Below are positions 1 to 12,474 of a DNA stretch of 64,000 nucleotides, piece after piece. The notes under the pieces are model-generated. The model saw nothing but the letters and a program-made list of their open reading frames with translations, made no database searches and was not told the origin of the DNA. The number at the start of each line of letters is the position of its first letter. Position 1 is the first letter of the stretch. The translations under genes and the position numbers were made by a program. The stretch comes from Marthasterias glacialis (lineage: Eukaryota; Echinodermata; Asteroidea; Forcipulatida; Asteriidae): positions 14,575,214 to 14,639,213 of the forward strand of contig OU452233.1 of NCBI GenBank assembly GCA_911728455.2, read 5' to 3'.

Positions 1-499
1 ACTAGGGGACAGACTAATTTCCCTTGTCCTCTGAATTCCAATCTTTGATAGTTTTCCCCAGGGTAGAGGCAGGCCAGCCACCCTGAGACTACAGACCTTT
101 ATGTAGGTGTCTAGTCACTGTATGTCCTCATCCATCAAGCCTTCCATCATTGTCGGAAACCGCTCCACTTGAGATGGGCATAGTTATTGGTTTACTCATA
201 GTAAAAAGGCCCATGGTCCCAAATCCAGATGGTGTTCCCTCTTTTGAAAGTGGTGGGGTGTTAAAGGTGGATGAGACAATTATTTTTCTTTCATTTGGAG
301 GTAGGATAGACTTTGGGGAGTAGTCAAGTGGCTTTTTAATGCTATTGCTGTTTGTGTTATACAGAATGGAGTTAGTTTCTGACACTTTTTATGTTGGTCT
401 CCCATCACCAACCTCCCCTTGTGAAGTCACTGTTTCATTTGATATATCATCAAATTAAGTATGTTTGGTTGTGTCAGAAATGTGAGAAACAACAACATT

Positions 500-811
500 T
501 TAAAAGTTGGAATTGTTGGCCCCTTGAGCAAAAAAGGGTCCATTTGGCTCACTGCCTGTTATTGTAATGTGTATCGAATGTATTGGAAATCTATTTAAAA
601 TCATCCATTCAGTATTTCCAGAATCCAGAAGTCCATTTGCATTCATCGCACTGTGAAACTGAATACATAAATTTAACAGAATACAGTCAGGCTTAATAAG
701 ATCAGGATGGCAAAACATGTTTTCAAATTCAGCTTGGAATGTCAACCTATTGAAGACATATTCTTCCTCGGGGTATTTAGGCGAAGCTGAACAGAGTTTA
801 TCTTGTAAAGT
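500..811 (-). CDS. possible unassigned exon (or remnant) at left edge
   Basis: A minus-strand reading frame begins directly after an acceptor-like TTAG at 813-812 and runs about 103 codons to a TAA at 502-500. The composition is protein-like (it contains FNRLTFQAEFENMFCHPDL and SGNTEWMILNRFPIHSIHI) and does not look like simple repeat. Two more short minus-strand frames flank it: 828-1052 (contains YFLWQKVNCCYVVDSSIVH) and 128-385 (Ser/Pro-rich, contains YSPKSILPPNERK). All three could be pieces of one gene or of a decayed gene lying in or before the glypican intron. I do not recognise the family, and no start codon or complete model can be given. Confidence 0.28.
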   Translation of the reverse strand, partial: TLQDKLCSASPKYPEEEYVFNRLTFQAEFENMFCHPDLIKPDCILLNLCIQFHSAMNANGLLDSGNTEWMILNRFPIHSIHITITGSEPNGPFFAQGANNSNF

Positions 812-1097
812 CTAACACATGAGAAACCTATACAATTGAATGTAATCTTCCCTTCAGATGTTTTCTTGTTATCTTTCCCTCAATGTTCATGGTCAGTGAC
901 TTCCAGGTATGTACAATGCTGGAGTCAACAACGTAACAGCAGTTAACTTTTTGCCAAAGAAAATAATTTACTGCAGAATCATGGAGTCCACAAAATCTGT
1001 CTCTTGAAACAAAAAGGTGGTAATTGAATGGGTAGTTACCAAATAATTCCATGCTCTATTAAAAGGTAGAATACTGAACTGGTCTTCATAAATTTTG

Positions 1098-1348
1098 TTT
1101 ACATAAGTATCAGTCTGAAAGTTTACTGATTATAAATTTCATACCTGTACCAATCTTCCATAGAAGTACATTACTTCTGTCTGAAATACTGTCAAAGTAG
1201 AGAAATGGGAAGACCCCAATTTTAACTTTGGTTGCAACAATCAAAATTAAGGACAATGTGTTTACATGCTGAAAAGTGTGCATGGTTTTTCACAATTTTC
1301 TCCTGACTCGGACGACAGATTGAGCCCAAATTTTTACAGGTTTGTTTT

Positions 1349-1389
<41 letters not shown>

Positions 1390-1445
1390 TCACACAAAGT
1401 AAGAAAACTGCACTATCAGCTTTACCAATCCTGTATTTTACCTTT
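1098..1445 (+). repeat. interspersed repeat family R1, copy 1
   Basis: The block containing GTCTGAAAGTTTACTG, ACAATCAAAATTAA and GTGTGCATGGTTTTTCAC recurs in the same orientation at 49165-49425. It recurs in inverted orientation at about 29316-29505. No coding potential is visible. It looks like a medium-copy non-autonomous transposon or SINE-like family. Confidence 0.6.
1352..1385. repeat. (AT)n microsatellite
   Basis: An uninterrupted AT dinucleotide run of about 34 bp lies inside repeat copy R1. The copy at 49.3 kb has only a short TATATAT tract at the same place, so the run expanded locally. Confidence 0.95.
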
Positions 1446-3410
1446 ATTAACTGGTTGATCAGTGCACAATGTATGCAGTGTAGTTGCACGGTACGATCAC
1501 TTTATAAATATTGAAATAAAGCCAGGGTACATTAAGGGCGACTTTCAAATTCTGGATGGCAGCAGATTTCCCAGGTACATTTCCATTGTTTGAGCATACA
1601 ATGGATTTACCTATTAAGTCTGCTGCCACCTAGTGTCCTCAAAAGTCTCCCATTTGGGAAAAAGAAAATACTGTTAGTTGTAATCTGAAAGTTCATACCA
1701 GCTCTAGTTCTCCAGCCCAAACAATTGCATCTGCAATAATTTCAAGAAAATTGCATTTGGAGGCCCAAAAATCAGCATTGCTTATTTTTGTTGCAGCATA
1801 AAAGCGTTATTTTAAACAAATTTTTTCACTACGAAAGGACCGCCAAATTTGATGACTTTTTCACAGGTTGGTTAGGTGATGTGTTGGGGACATCATCTCT
1901 TCCAAAAGCCAATGAATACAACAATTACTCTTTCCACATTGATTTTTAAGTTATCTCGCTATGTACTGTGAAATATTCTTTGCAAGTTACCATTATGTGA
2001 CCATTTCTTTAGACCATTCTCTAATGTTGAATGTGATTTCCCTTCCTCTCCATGTTAAACTTGATGAGGTGAGAGGAAAATTCCCAACTGATTTTGAAGA
2101 TGTAAACACATGCATAGAAAGAGGTAGCAGACACTGCCTCCAGGGTCACATGTAAATTGTTATATCTTATTACTCAAAGGTAGACTCTCTCCAATTATAC
2201 TTGCATCTTATACAAGGAGTGCAGTGTCCTGAAGAAAAACTAATTCAGCCATATTGAAGGGGTAAAAATTCCCAATAGCCATAGAGTCGCTAAAAGCCTG
2301 GCTGTATTGTCTGAAGCTCTGTGGGATGTGAGGACACAGCCAAAGATTGGAGGTGAAGTAGGCCAGAAGGAAATCAGAGACAAAACTTTATCAAATGGTC
2401 TAGTGGGTTTGGTAATCCAGCTGTAAAGAATAGGTGAGGCTGTGTTGATATCTTCTGTGTTCCCCATTGACCAGGTTCTGTAGGTGACACAACTGTGTGT
2501 ACTGTACATGTGTATCCATTCACCATATGATATTATATTGCAGGGTAGCATAGTTTATCTATCATCATTCAAATGATATGTCTCAAATTTTATGATAAAA
2601 GAAGGTAGACATTGTTGGCTGTTTGAATTAGGTTACTATTCAAGAATCGCTGTCTCATATTAGCAACATTGGTTTTGTTAAAACTTGGCTCATTAATGTC
2701 AGTGTTGAACTTTTTTTTTTTTTTTTTTTACAGTTACTTAATTTCAAAGCCATTATGTCATTCTGGCTTTTTCACACGGTACATGTTTACATAGGTAAAT
2801 GCTTTATCCTCCAAGACGGTCTCAAATGTCTTATTCGCCGAGAACCCCACCTAACCCGCAACACTCCTAGCTAGTGATATCAGGGGAGTTCAGGGTCGAT
2901 GACTGTTTGGTCATAAGCCTTATCTTTACTTACTCTGAGCCTGAGCGAACCACACTCACTGGGCATCTAATTGTGACCCTCTTAGCAGCAGCGTTTTGTG
3001 TTTTTCTGTTTTTTAGCGATTTTCCCTTCCCTCCTGAGGGTTACATTTGCGGCTTTCGTAGAAGTCCATTCCAGAGAGATTATCCTGGGAGGGACAGATG
3101 TGTTTGTTCATACACGTATGAATGATACGTGTCTTGCAGCGCTGACAGGCATGTTACTAAATGGCTAATTGATATTGGTGCTCGGTGATAGATATGAAAA
3201 AGTGACATAGACTTCACAAAGTGAGGGGGGGGGGGGAGGGTGTGAATAGTTGGTATGTATATGGAGGATGGTGTAGACCCATATACAAAGAAGTTAAAAT
3301 GAAACCTTTAATTTTGCATCATATTCCTGTCCAAACTGTTCTTGGGTATTTTAAGCAAAAGTTCTATTAAGTTCAACCACCGAAGTACTGAGTAGGCCTA
3401 TACAATGCTT
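1446..3410. other. non-coding stretch
   Basis: No convincing exon is seen. At 1556-1650 there is a small element with inverted ends (TGGCAGCAGA ... TCTGCTGCCA). It is similar to sequence at 18540-18660, including the shared string CTGCTGCCACCTAGTGT. Homopolymers occur at 2710-2729 (T) and 3224-3236 (G). Confidence 0.5.
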
Positions 3411-3743
3411 GAACACACATCAGTGTATGTGTAAAAAACAAATAATATTCTTTATCCCCAGTGCAAATTTAACATCTATTAATTCGTTGCGGTACCTGCG
3501 GCTAAAACAAATAATTTGAACTGCCTCTAGCTACCGTGCAATCTCGGTGGTCTAGTGGTAAGACATCTGCTTTAGAATGGCAAAGGTTGTGGGTTCGAAT
3601 CCCACCCAAGTAATATGCCTGTGGATTTTTTACACAACACTTGGGAAAGTACTTCGTATATAGTTCTTAACACACATTGCTGTATGGGTGAAACCCAAGA
3701 ACTATTCTTTATACCGATGCAAATGTAACATCTATTAAATTCA
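3411..3743 (+). repeat. tRNA-derived SINE flanked by direct repeats
   Basis: 3546-3612 resembles a tRNA gene. It has an A-box-like TGGTCTAGTGG, a D-arm GTCTAGTGGTAAGAC and a T-arm GTGGGTTCGAATCCCAC containing a perfect B box. The anticodon stem is imperfect, so it is read as a SINE head and not a working tRNA. Related blocks of about 70 bp (AACACACAT...GTGTATG...TTCTTTAT...TGCAAATTTAACATCTATTAA type) lie on both sides at 3411-3485 and 3669-3743 in the same orientation. This suggests a composite or head-to-tail element. Confidence 0.65.
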
Positions 3744-6700
3744 ACCAATATTCAATTTTGTTGCGTGTATAATTTAAGCCTTTGTAGGTTAAAGAATGTT
3801 CATACTTTTTTTATCATGACCAGTTTTGTATCATACCATTAATAAATTGTTTCTTGTGTGGAAGCAATCTCAAGGTGGCAAAGACTGGTGTACATGTAAG
3901 GGAGGTGAAGCTATCTCTGATGCTGACTTTGAAACATAACCTTTCGCACATTCCCTGTAAAGTTGGAAATTGCCTTGAGCCTCTGCTGTTGTAGGGGTGA
4001 GGTGGGAATCTTGCATCAGGTTTAATTTTTGGGGGTTTCAGTTTTTCTGGAATGGCGATCAATCTATAAGCCTACTCTATAATAATCAAAATGCACAACT
4101 AGGTATTCTCATTGGGGAAAATTGTGAACCTGTCAACTTAATTAATTCATTCACACAGCTTTTAAGAAATGAGAAATAAAATAAATTCCAGTTGGTTTGA
4201 TTACCTTTATTTTAACACGAAAAAACATTGAACAGTGATAATAATTTGGGCAATAATTATTTTTTGGGTGCAGTAAGAAATAAGAGCTCTCCAAGCTTCC
4301 AGTATTATCTGGTATCTCAGTCCATGCAGTACATACCAAAACATGAGAAAGTCATACATTTCAATATGTTATTTGTTGAACATCATGCCTATACTTTGTG
4401 GGGCTGTATCTGAGTGTTTGTGGGCTTATTCACAATTTGTGAAAACAGGTGACATATATTTGTTGAAATAGTTCACCTGCATGTAATCCATTTCATGTTT
4501 CTTGAATATGATACGCTACCCCTCGCACTGCTCCTTTTTATATTTTGCTTTCTTGGTCTACCTCCATTCCAATAGACATTGCTCCATTATAAAATAATGG
4601 CCAAGTGCTGCCGTGCCTAACAATGGGGAAAATAAGCCACCCATCCATTTGCAACAAATTTTGCAGTATTGGTTTGGCTGGGTTTCTCTTAGAGAACTGG
4701 TCAACACCACTCTGTAGGCAAGCCCCACAGTCAACCCTTCATTATCCTTGTTGCCTTATCCCATACAGTTTTGCACCCCAGTGGTCCAATAATGGAGACC
4801 TTCTAATGTATTTCTGATGACAAATATACCGCAGGGTATTTTGCGGAGGTTAAGAGAAAGGGATTAGTGGTGAGGGTGCCCAAAGCACGCACTGAACCTC
4901 TCCAAACATGTTAAACCGCTTTCACAAGATTTGTATACCACATAACCAGCCAATGTGACTCCTTGGACAAGGTTAAACAACATGAAGTTTTGGAAATTTT
5001 ACCCTTGGACTGACTGGCTTTGACAGGAAATTCATTTCAACGTGACTTTCGTTCATGTGGGTTTGGACCACAAGTTCAGGCTTCGGTCAGACTTGTATTT
5101 GTTTTATTTAATAGCTCAGACGGCTACTTCAGATTTGTAGACACTGTTGATTTCACACCCACATGGATGGTTGCCTTGAAATTGTAACATCACTATTTGG
5201 TCTTTAAAGTTCAAGGGTTTGTCAAAGGTTCCTTGTAGATGGTGAACTAGTTTAAAAAAAATTAAAAAACTAACAAATAAAGAACTAAACAAAGGTATAA
5301 AATTAAATTGGTATGATGGCACAAAAATGAGGGCCTATACAACAAGTGGGGCCTATTAATTGCTCTCAACGTACAGACAAAAACATGTTTTATGAAACCA
5401 CACCTGACCAAAGATTGCTTTAAACTCTTGAGAAGATAAATCATGAGAAGATAAAAATAGAAAAAGTGAAAAAAAGAAATATCATGAAAAAATGTGAAAT
5501 TTAATTCAATTGCTTGTTTATCACATTGAAGTTTTCCAACCCTTGGGGCATACATGTAGTCTCATTCAATGACTGTTAAAACAAAAATCCATAAAGGTCC
5601 TTCCCACACCCCAGAGGCAAAACAAAATAATGAAGGCCGGCTTCCAATAAATAGTCTGCTTGAGGTGGCGGCCAATGTACTTGTTGTTTTTCTCTGGATT
5701 AAAACAACACATGAAATATGACATTATTCACATGGTTGCATATTGCCAAATGGAAAAACCTCGGCGGGGTAATTAAGTCTCAAAGGTGAAATCATGACAG
5801 TTTGGTAATGACTTTCCACACCTCCGGTTAAAATCTCGGGCCATGTGTTCAACTTCAGGCATTTATCAGTTGTTGATATAAAAGGACAGAAAGTCGTGAT
5901 CAGGGGTGTCAAAAACAAGCTCATTTGACCTGATAGGGAATGCAAAATAAAGTTTCTGCAAAAATAATTCTTCCTAAATGAGATTGAAAATATGCACAAA
6001 TGAATGGATGACACATTAGATAGCCCCCAAATTATGTCTTTGCACCCCCGCTTGCCCCCAAAATGAACATGTCTGGTTACGCCATTGCATGACAGATATG
6101 TGGAAAGTTACAGAAAGTAGAAGCCTCAAGCCAAAATTAACACACTTAGTTTTATAAAAGTAAGTAAAACAAACATTTAGATGAATTGTGCTTGTTGGCT
6201 TTACTTTAGATTCATGTGCAATAATGCCTCTTGTGTAGTTCATCAGTAATTATTACTTTTAGAAAGTAGGAAATTGCTACTAGCTACACTTCATTGATTA
6301 GTTTGAAATAAATAAGTGTCTTCAAGTAGTGTACAATGTATATTGAGATACATGACATCACTGTTTTCACGAACAGCAAATTCAATTGAAAAATCAGATT
6401 TTGGCAAATCTGTGTTTTTGCACATTTTGGATGTTACCATTGACGTCAACAATTTCCCCAAGTTTCAAGTCATAAAACATCATAAGGATAATATCACAAG
6501 ATTTACAGTTTAGAGTTTTCACAAACAGCCAATCTTTGATTTGCCAATTTTTTTACATTAAAGTGCATGACGCAGGCTCAATGCTAACAATGGGTGCTTG
6601 GCCTTTTTGTGTTAATTTTCACAAAGAGACAATATTGTTTAACCTAGGTAAGTTTGAGTTTTCACGAACAGCCAATTGCATTGGTTTGTACACAACGTGC

Positions 6701-7980
6701 TGCACACAGGCAACTCGTTTGCACAGTTTTCATGAAGAGACGATTGTATTTAACAGTAAAGTTACTATGATAAAAATATAAACAGATTTGCTTGACTTAA
6801 GATCTCCTTTTTCATGGTTGGTAAAATGTCAAAGTTTAACTAGCAAACAATCCACAAAACATTGATTTTAAAAGTAGTTTATTAACTTTAATCATGGTTT
6901 TTCTCCAAACATAAAAGTATAATAAGTGGCTCGCTTGCCTCCTTGGAAAACGGTGATGATGTACGCCGCCATAGTCAGACAGTAATTCATATGCAGCATA
7001 CATTATGTTCTTGGTATTCTCATGAAGGGCTATATGTACAGCAATTAATCATTTTAAGCAACATTTGAGTTTGTTAATTTGACTGGTGTGCTGAATGCTA
7101 GTCATACCATATGTATTTTTGGAGCATGTCTTGTGATAAGAGATAATTACTGGTTATCATTCTAATTAAGTTTGATTAATTTGATGTATGAAGTTATTTG
7201 ACAGATGTGTTTTCACTGGTTGTGTCTATTCTGACAATCTTGTTTTTCTGCACCATGCAGATTATATACATGTAGGGTAGTCTGTACTAATGCCTTAATT
7301 CCATGCTTTTCTGAATAATCTTTATCGTATCGTCAGTGTTTTTGCAAAGTGACATATGGTACTCCACAGCCCAAATTCTGTGTTTGGAGTAAATCGTGGT
7401 TGCAGTTTAATTTTTTTTAAACAGCTGTTTTGGAGACTCCTTACTATTTTACTATGTTTTTAATTACCAATATAAAACTGACTTCTTCATTCCTACAGAA
7501 CAGTCAATGTGTTTTCAATCATTCACTTTTTTTGATGACTTATTAATTCCTAAACACATACGCCACTTCGCGATAACAAAGAAAACGTGTAAAAGCGAAG
7601 CTTAAATAGGTCAACAGATAAGTCACATCATAAAAAAAGCAGAAGTCATACCATGTGTATTTGGCACCGTGCCAGTACTATGTGTTTCAATGGATAAAGT
7701 GGCAAATTGAGACAGGTTACTTTGTGGAAACGCAAGATGGCTAGTCAAGTGATATGCCGGTCATGCTAATTAGTGTAACTACAAAACTATTATGCGTTAG
7801 GTCCTGAAACGTCAGCTGAAAATGTAAGCAGTAATGAGGATATCAATTATTTGTACAAAAAACGATTTGCAAAATTTTGTTGTTTTTCAATGTTACGTCG
7901 CTTCTTGCAAATGGTGACGATTTGCACATACATTATTTTGTAACATAATTCTTTCTATTTTGTGTTGAACAAAGAAAAAT
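3744..7980. other. non-coding stretch
   Basis: No exon is recognised on either strand. At 6040-6090 there is a C-rich run followed by GGTTACGCCATTG, which resembles one end of the hAT-like element at 44.9-46.3 kb, but no partner end was found. The motif TTTTCACGAACAGC and variants recurs at 6364, 6515 and 6659, so a degenerate tandem repeat is likely at about 6360-6750. Confidence 0.45.
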
Positions 7981-7984
7981 TGAC

Positions 7985-8090
7985 TGGAGCAGGATGTGAA
8001 CCTGCGACCCTCCTCTATATGTACTGAAGCTCTACCAACTGAGCTATCCAGCCCTATGTTGGGGGTCTCCCTATTATGTCAATATGTTTG
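7985..8090 (-). repeat. tRNA-derived SINE, copy 1
   Basis: On the minus strand this reads GGATAGCTCAGTTGGTAGAGC (A box) followed by CAGGTTCACATCCTG (B box). The 3' neighbouring text CCTATGTTGNNGGTC-TCCTATT-TGTCAAT also occurs at 56600-56700, in the same orientation relative to the tRNA head. Both copies have diverged from a functional tRNA. Confidence 0.65.
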
Positions 8091-11000
8091 TTCCTTCTAG
8101 TGAAAATGTCTGTAAAAAGTGTCAAATTTATTCCAGCAGCAATTTTGCATTGTTTTAGCATAAAATGGCACATACATGCAGTAAGTTAATGAGGGAAACA
8201 TGAAAAGTTGTTAATTCAGAACATGACCAACATGTAAACCCTAACCTTTTCGGCTTGATTTGACTTGAGTCAAACATTGAAGCCATTTTGTGGCTCCTTT
8301 GGCTGTGTTGGTACAAGCCAGTTGCAGCCACGATGTTCTTGCACTGATTGAGAGAACCATGTGCATACAAAGAAACATGTGCATTAATTTTACGGGTCTA
8401 CCTGTGCATTGCACCTCTCCTGAAACAGCATATTCCTAGTGCACCATCTTCACACAGATGCAAATTGAATACCTGTTCAGGTAGTAACTTTATATTGTTT
8501 ACTGCTTCATACTGTCTTGAGTTTCCCCAGAGGAGAAATGTTACTCTGTATTCATTCCTGTCTTGTCTCCTGATCCATGACAAGATTAGCGTATCAGATT
8601 ATAGTCTCTGTCTGGCCGCAGCTCGTTGTCCTTCCAAAGGAAATGGTTTTTAAAGGGATGGTACAATATCATTTTATTAAAAAGTGTATTTATTCCCAAT
8701 CTTCCAGCTCTCTAGAAACAAATCACTAAAAAGTGCTGTTGCTGGGAAGGTGTAAAAGATTTCCTGCAGGACTCAGAAGCACTGCGAAATCACCTTACTG
8801 ATCGGTGAAGAGCAAACAAAATTGTACTTCACAAAAGCTTTTTCCTTTTTTAAACTGTCAATCTGGCCTAATGGTGATAATGTCATTCTTGTAATAATTG
8901 CCTTGCAAGACATTTGTTTTAAAGTGGCAATACAGTCATCCTTTTCTGATAAAGGAGAAATTTTAGGGTGATAAATAATACATTTTAAAATTTAGCTTTC
9001 GTCAATTCCTTACACTTTGGAACTTCAATATTGAGAAATTAGTCCATCTGAAGCCAAGTCATCCACATTTAAATTTTTCTAAAACAATAAGTTACTATTT
9101 AACACCTTATTGTAAATGTCACTTACATTGTTTATTCATAAATACATGTCTATCAAAACAGCCATTTTATATCCCCCAGTTTTATAATAGCCACACCTCT
9201 TAATAATTTATAGTTTATTCATTTATACCATTTAAATTTCATAAAAACATGTTCAAATTCGCTGTATCCAAAATACTAAAAATACACGAACAATATTATT
9301 TAAAAACATGGATGTCGCAAAACATTTTTACCAGGGTTTTTAACCAAAATCTTGAAATAGGGTGTACAGGTTTACTGTAGATTAAACAAATAATTTGTCT
9401 CATGTTGCTCCAAGTTGCTAACTTTACTTTTACATGTAGGCCTATGTGAGTTATGACGTAGGTTGTCTGAATTTAGAACGAGAGATGACCCAGAAAGAAT
9501 TATCACCCCCTCCCTTTTTCGGTAGAATTTAATTTTACAGACTGAAAATTTCATCTCTCCCTCCCTTTAGTTTCGGGCTCCTTTTCATTCACCCAACAAA
9601 ATTGCAATTGACTCACATGACAAGTTCTTCCTGAGCACATCTTCTGTTTCTGGATTACCATGAAGTCTCTTAAATATCTTAAGAAACATGATAACCACTT
9701 TGTTGGAAAGGTCACCTCTCCAGTTCATGAGGATCGATGGTTCAATCTTCCTATCCTTACATTACATGATCAGCTCAAGGACTTAAGAGCAAATTGCTTG
9801 TGGAGTTCAAAGGGACACAAAATACAGGAGAGCGTAACATGTTTTAAATTGCAGTGGCTAAAAATATTTTTAAAACAAAGTGTCTAATAAAGAAACAAGT
9901 AAGAATTCTAAAGTATCCAAAGAAGAAGTGGCCAGTTTTTTGTTTCAGTTCAAAGAAAATTTGTATTTTTGGTTACTATTTCTAACTGATTCTGAGAAAA
10001 AGTTTGACCTTAATTGACCTGTAATTATGTTCATCTTCCCACTTGTGAGATTTGTTATTATCCCCCTTCAACACCCCTCCCCAAACACAGCATCTCAGTC
10101 TGAGAGGGCCTTGGTTCAAGTACAGCACCCCTTTGATACCCCAGAGGTGCACCCTGTAGGATCTCGGGATCAGCCCCAAGTGGCCAATCCTTCATCGCCA
10201 CGGTAATGAGTTAGTGACAAGGATGGAATGTTAAGAAAAAACCTTTAGTCTGGCACACTCACTCTCTGGCATTCCACCCTGCCTGTCGACCAAGCATCCC
10301 CCACAAAAACATACAACCTTTGTCGGCACACGCAAAGGATAACCCACAAGCCATGTGTGCCCTTGATTGGAAAGCTAGTGTTTTCAGAGGTCTTAGGTTG
10401 GCCAAAACATTTTTGCAACTGGGGCTGTTTTTGATGATTCATGGATTACAAGTACATCCTTTTTGTCTCTCACTTCGGGACCATACCCAAAAGACTTTGT
10501 TCTGGACTGCAAAATAATTTTCTCTGAGCCACTTATACATGTAAGAGGTGGCTTGGTTGTGTTTCAAAAATTCAAAGTCTGTGTCTACATTTTGTTCAAA
10601 AAAACACAAATCACATGAAAACTAAACTTAATGCCATTGATCAAAGTGTTTTCTTGATCAAAGTTTTTTTTTTATTTCCAATGACATCCATATTTTTATT
10701 TGTTTATACTTTTTGTGACATGATAAAGAGTTTGATATAAAAACGCTTTTCAGGATGACCTTACTGATAATGTTCAAAGCAACTTCAAGTTTAAGTTGCT
10801 ATACCAGCTTAACATAAAATAGATTCCAACACATCATAAATGAAATAACAATTGAACCATTGGTTAAACCATTTATACAGTCAACAAGTTCCTGTAAACA
10901 AGTGCATTATCTTCATAATAATGATATAAGGGATACAGGTGGCAGGAGGTAGCCAAAATATTATGCCTGTTGTTACATGTCCAGGAGCTTCTACTGCACT

Positions 11001-12344
11001 GACTACCAAATATGAGGCTGCCTGTCAGGTGGATGGCCTAGTAATGCCACCCAATTTCTGACAAATGATAACAGCTTGAGGCTATATTTTAAAGTCATAG
11101 ACATGGGGGATTATGAACTAACCCCCTTGTACCCATGGGTCTGGCTGAGGGAGAGAATCTATACATACCATTGTTAACTTTGATAACCTAGAAACTTGCA
11201 AATTATGGCCTGTGTGGATTTTAATTCTGAACCATATAAATCTTGTGACTTGAAAAACAATGGCGTTGAAAATAACACATCAATCATCATGCTCTCATTC
11301 GATAAATTATGTAATCACATCATATTTTGGTGAGAGATGCCAACTAGAAGATCAAAAGGCCTACTTCAGGTGGGGCTTTAAATTGAAAAAGAATAAGAAG
11401 AAAAAAAAACAATTGTAAGCAAGCAATCAATTTAAGTATGTCTTTGTACAGTGTTTACCACAGTTTGAGCTTTGAGTATTGTTTTACTTTGAAGACTGGA
11501 TTGGACTTGTCTGTAAAAATAAGTCAGAAAATAAGTAATAACTCTGGCACTACAAGTGTGATGTTTTCACCAGGGGCATTCTAAAGATGACTGGAAATGA
11601 AATTTCAGTTTAGTTTGAGAATAGTGCGCACTTAGTAGTCTTATTAAATTAATAAGAAAGAGGTCAAGGGGGGGGGGACACACATTATCTCCCGGTCTCA
11701 CCATCACTTGAAGATTTTCAATATTATATTTGACGATGAGTTGGTAAAAAATGTTATTGTACTATTTGTTTTTCTTTGGGAGTTTTCAAGTTAAATTGTT
11801 AGGATAGGATTGGTTCTAATTATTTTGTAGCCGTCAATTAATTCTGTATTTTTAATGTTTTAAAATATTTTGTACTCTCAAAATGGAATTAGTATTGTGC
11901 CTTCTTGCTGTCAAAAATACGGCCAATTGAAATTTTAAGGAGCACATTGGAAAGCACCGTATAGAAAGAGAAAGCCTCCAAACCCTTTATAATAGAACTG
12001 CATGTTTTTGTTTGATTCTATTTGGCTGCTATTAAACTGATAATGCTGTAGGCTTACCTTGAACCAGGCATACTACTGTAATCAGAGTCCAACAGTCTGT
12101 TGGGTTACCATGGTGTTGGATTTTGCTAGATTAGGGAAGGATTCTTTGGTAAATAACGTTGGGGAGTTAGAGTTCAAATAGCGATACAGGACAAATTTTG
12201 GTACAAGTTAATGCAGTGGTTAAGATTTTTAATTAAGAAAAAGTGCTGTGCCATTTCATTTCAGGTCTGCGATTGCCTTGACGAAGATTCTTGTACTTTG
12301 CAATAATGTTGTGTTGATTTTATCTTTTGTCGTGCGTATTACAG
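8091..12344. other. non-coding stretch, probably glypican intron
   Basis: No exon with recognisable protein similarity was found. If the glypican gene extends to the left, as its missing N-terminal exons require, this is intron. Several short open frames are present, but none shows family features or paired splice sites. Confidence 0.5.
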
Positions 12345-12474
12345 GTACACTTATGATCCGATTGGGAATGGTTTACGAGCCCAGGTGAATAATCCAGAGG
12401 TTTCATGGACAGGGAGAGAGTTTGAGCTTCTGCAAGCCTTTGGTCTCATGGACAACCTGGAAGAAATAACACAT
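12345..12474 (+). CDS. glypican exon (n-2)
   Basis: The acceptor is TATTACAG and the donor CAT|GTGAGT. It starts in phase 1 and ends in phase 0, encoding 43 complete codons. It contains the conserved NNPEV motif. Confidence 0.85.

Noticed and set aside
3546-3612. Functional tRNA gene
   Set aside because: The A and B boxes are good, but the anticodon stem has mismatches and the unit lies in a repeat, so it is called a SINE head.
7985-8060. Functional tRNA on the minus strand
   Set aside because: The anticodon arm does not fold and a related copy exists at 56.6 kb, so it is a SINE.
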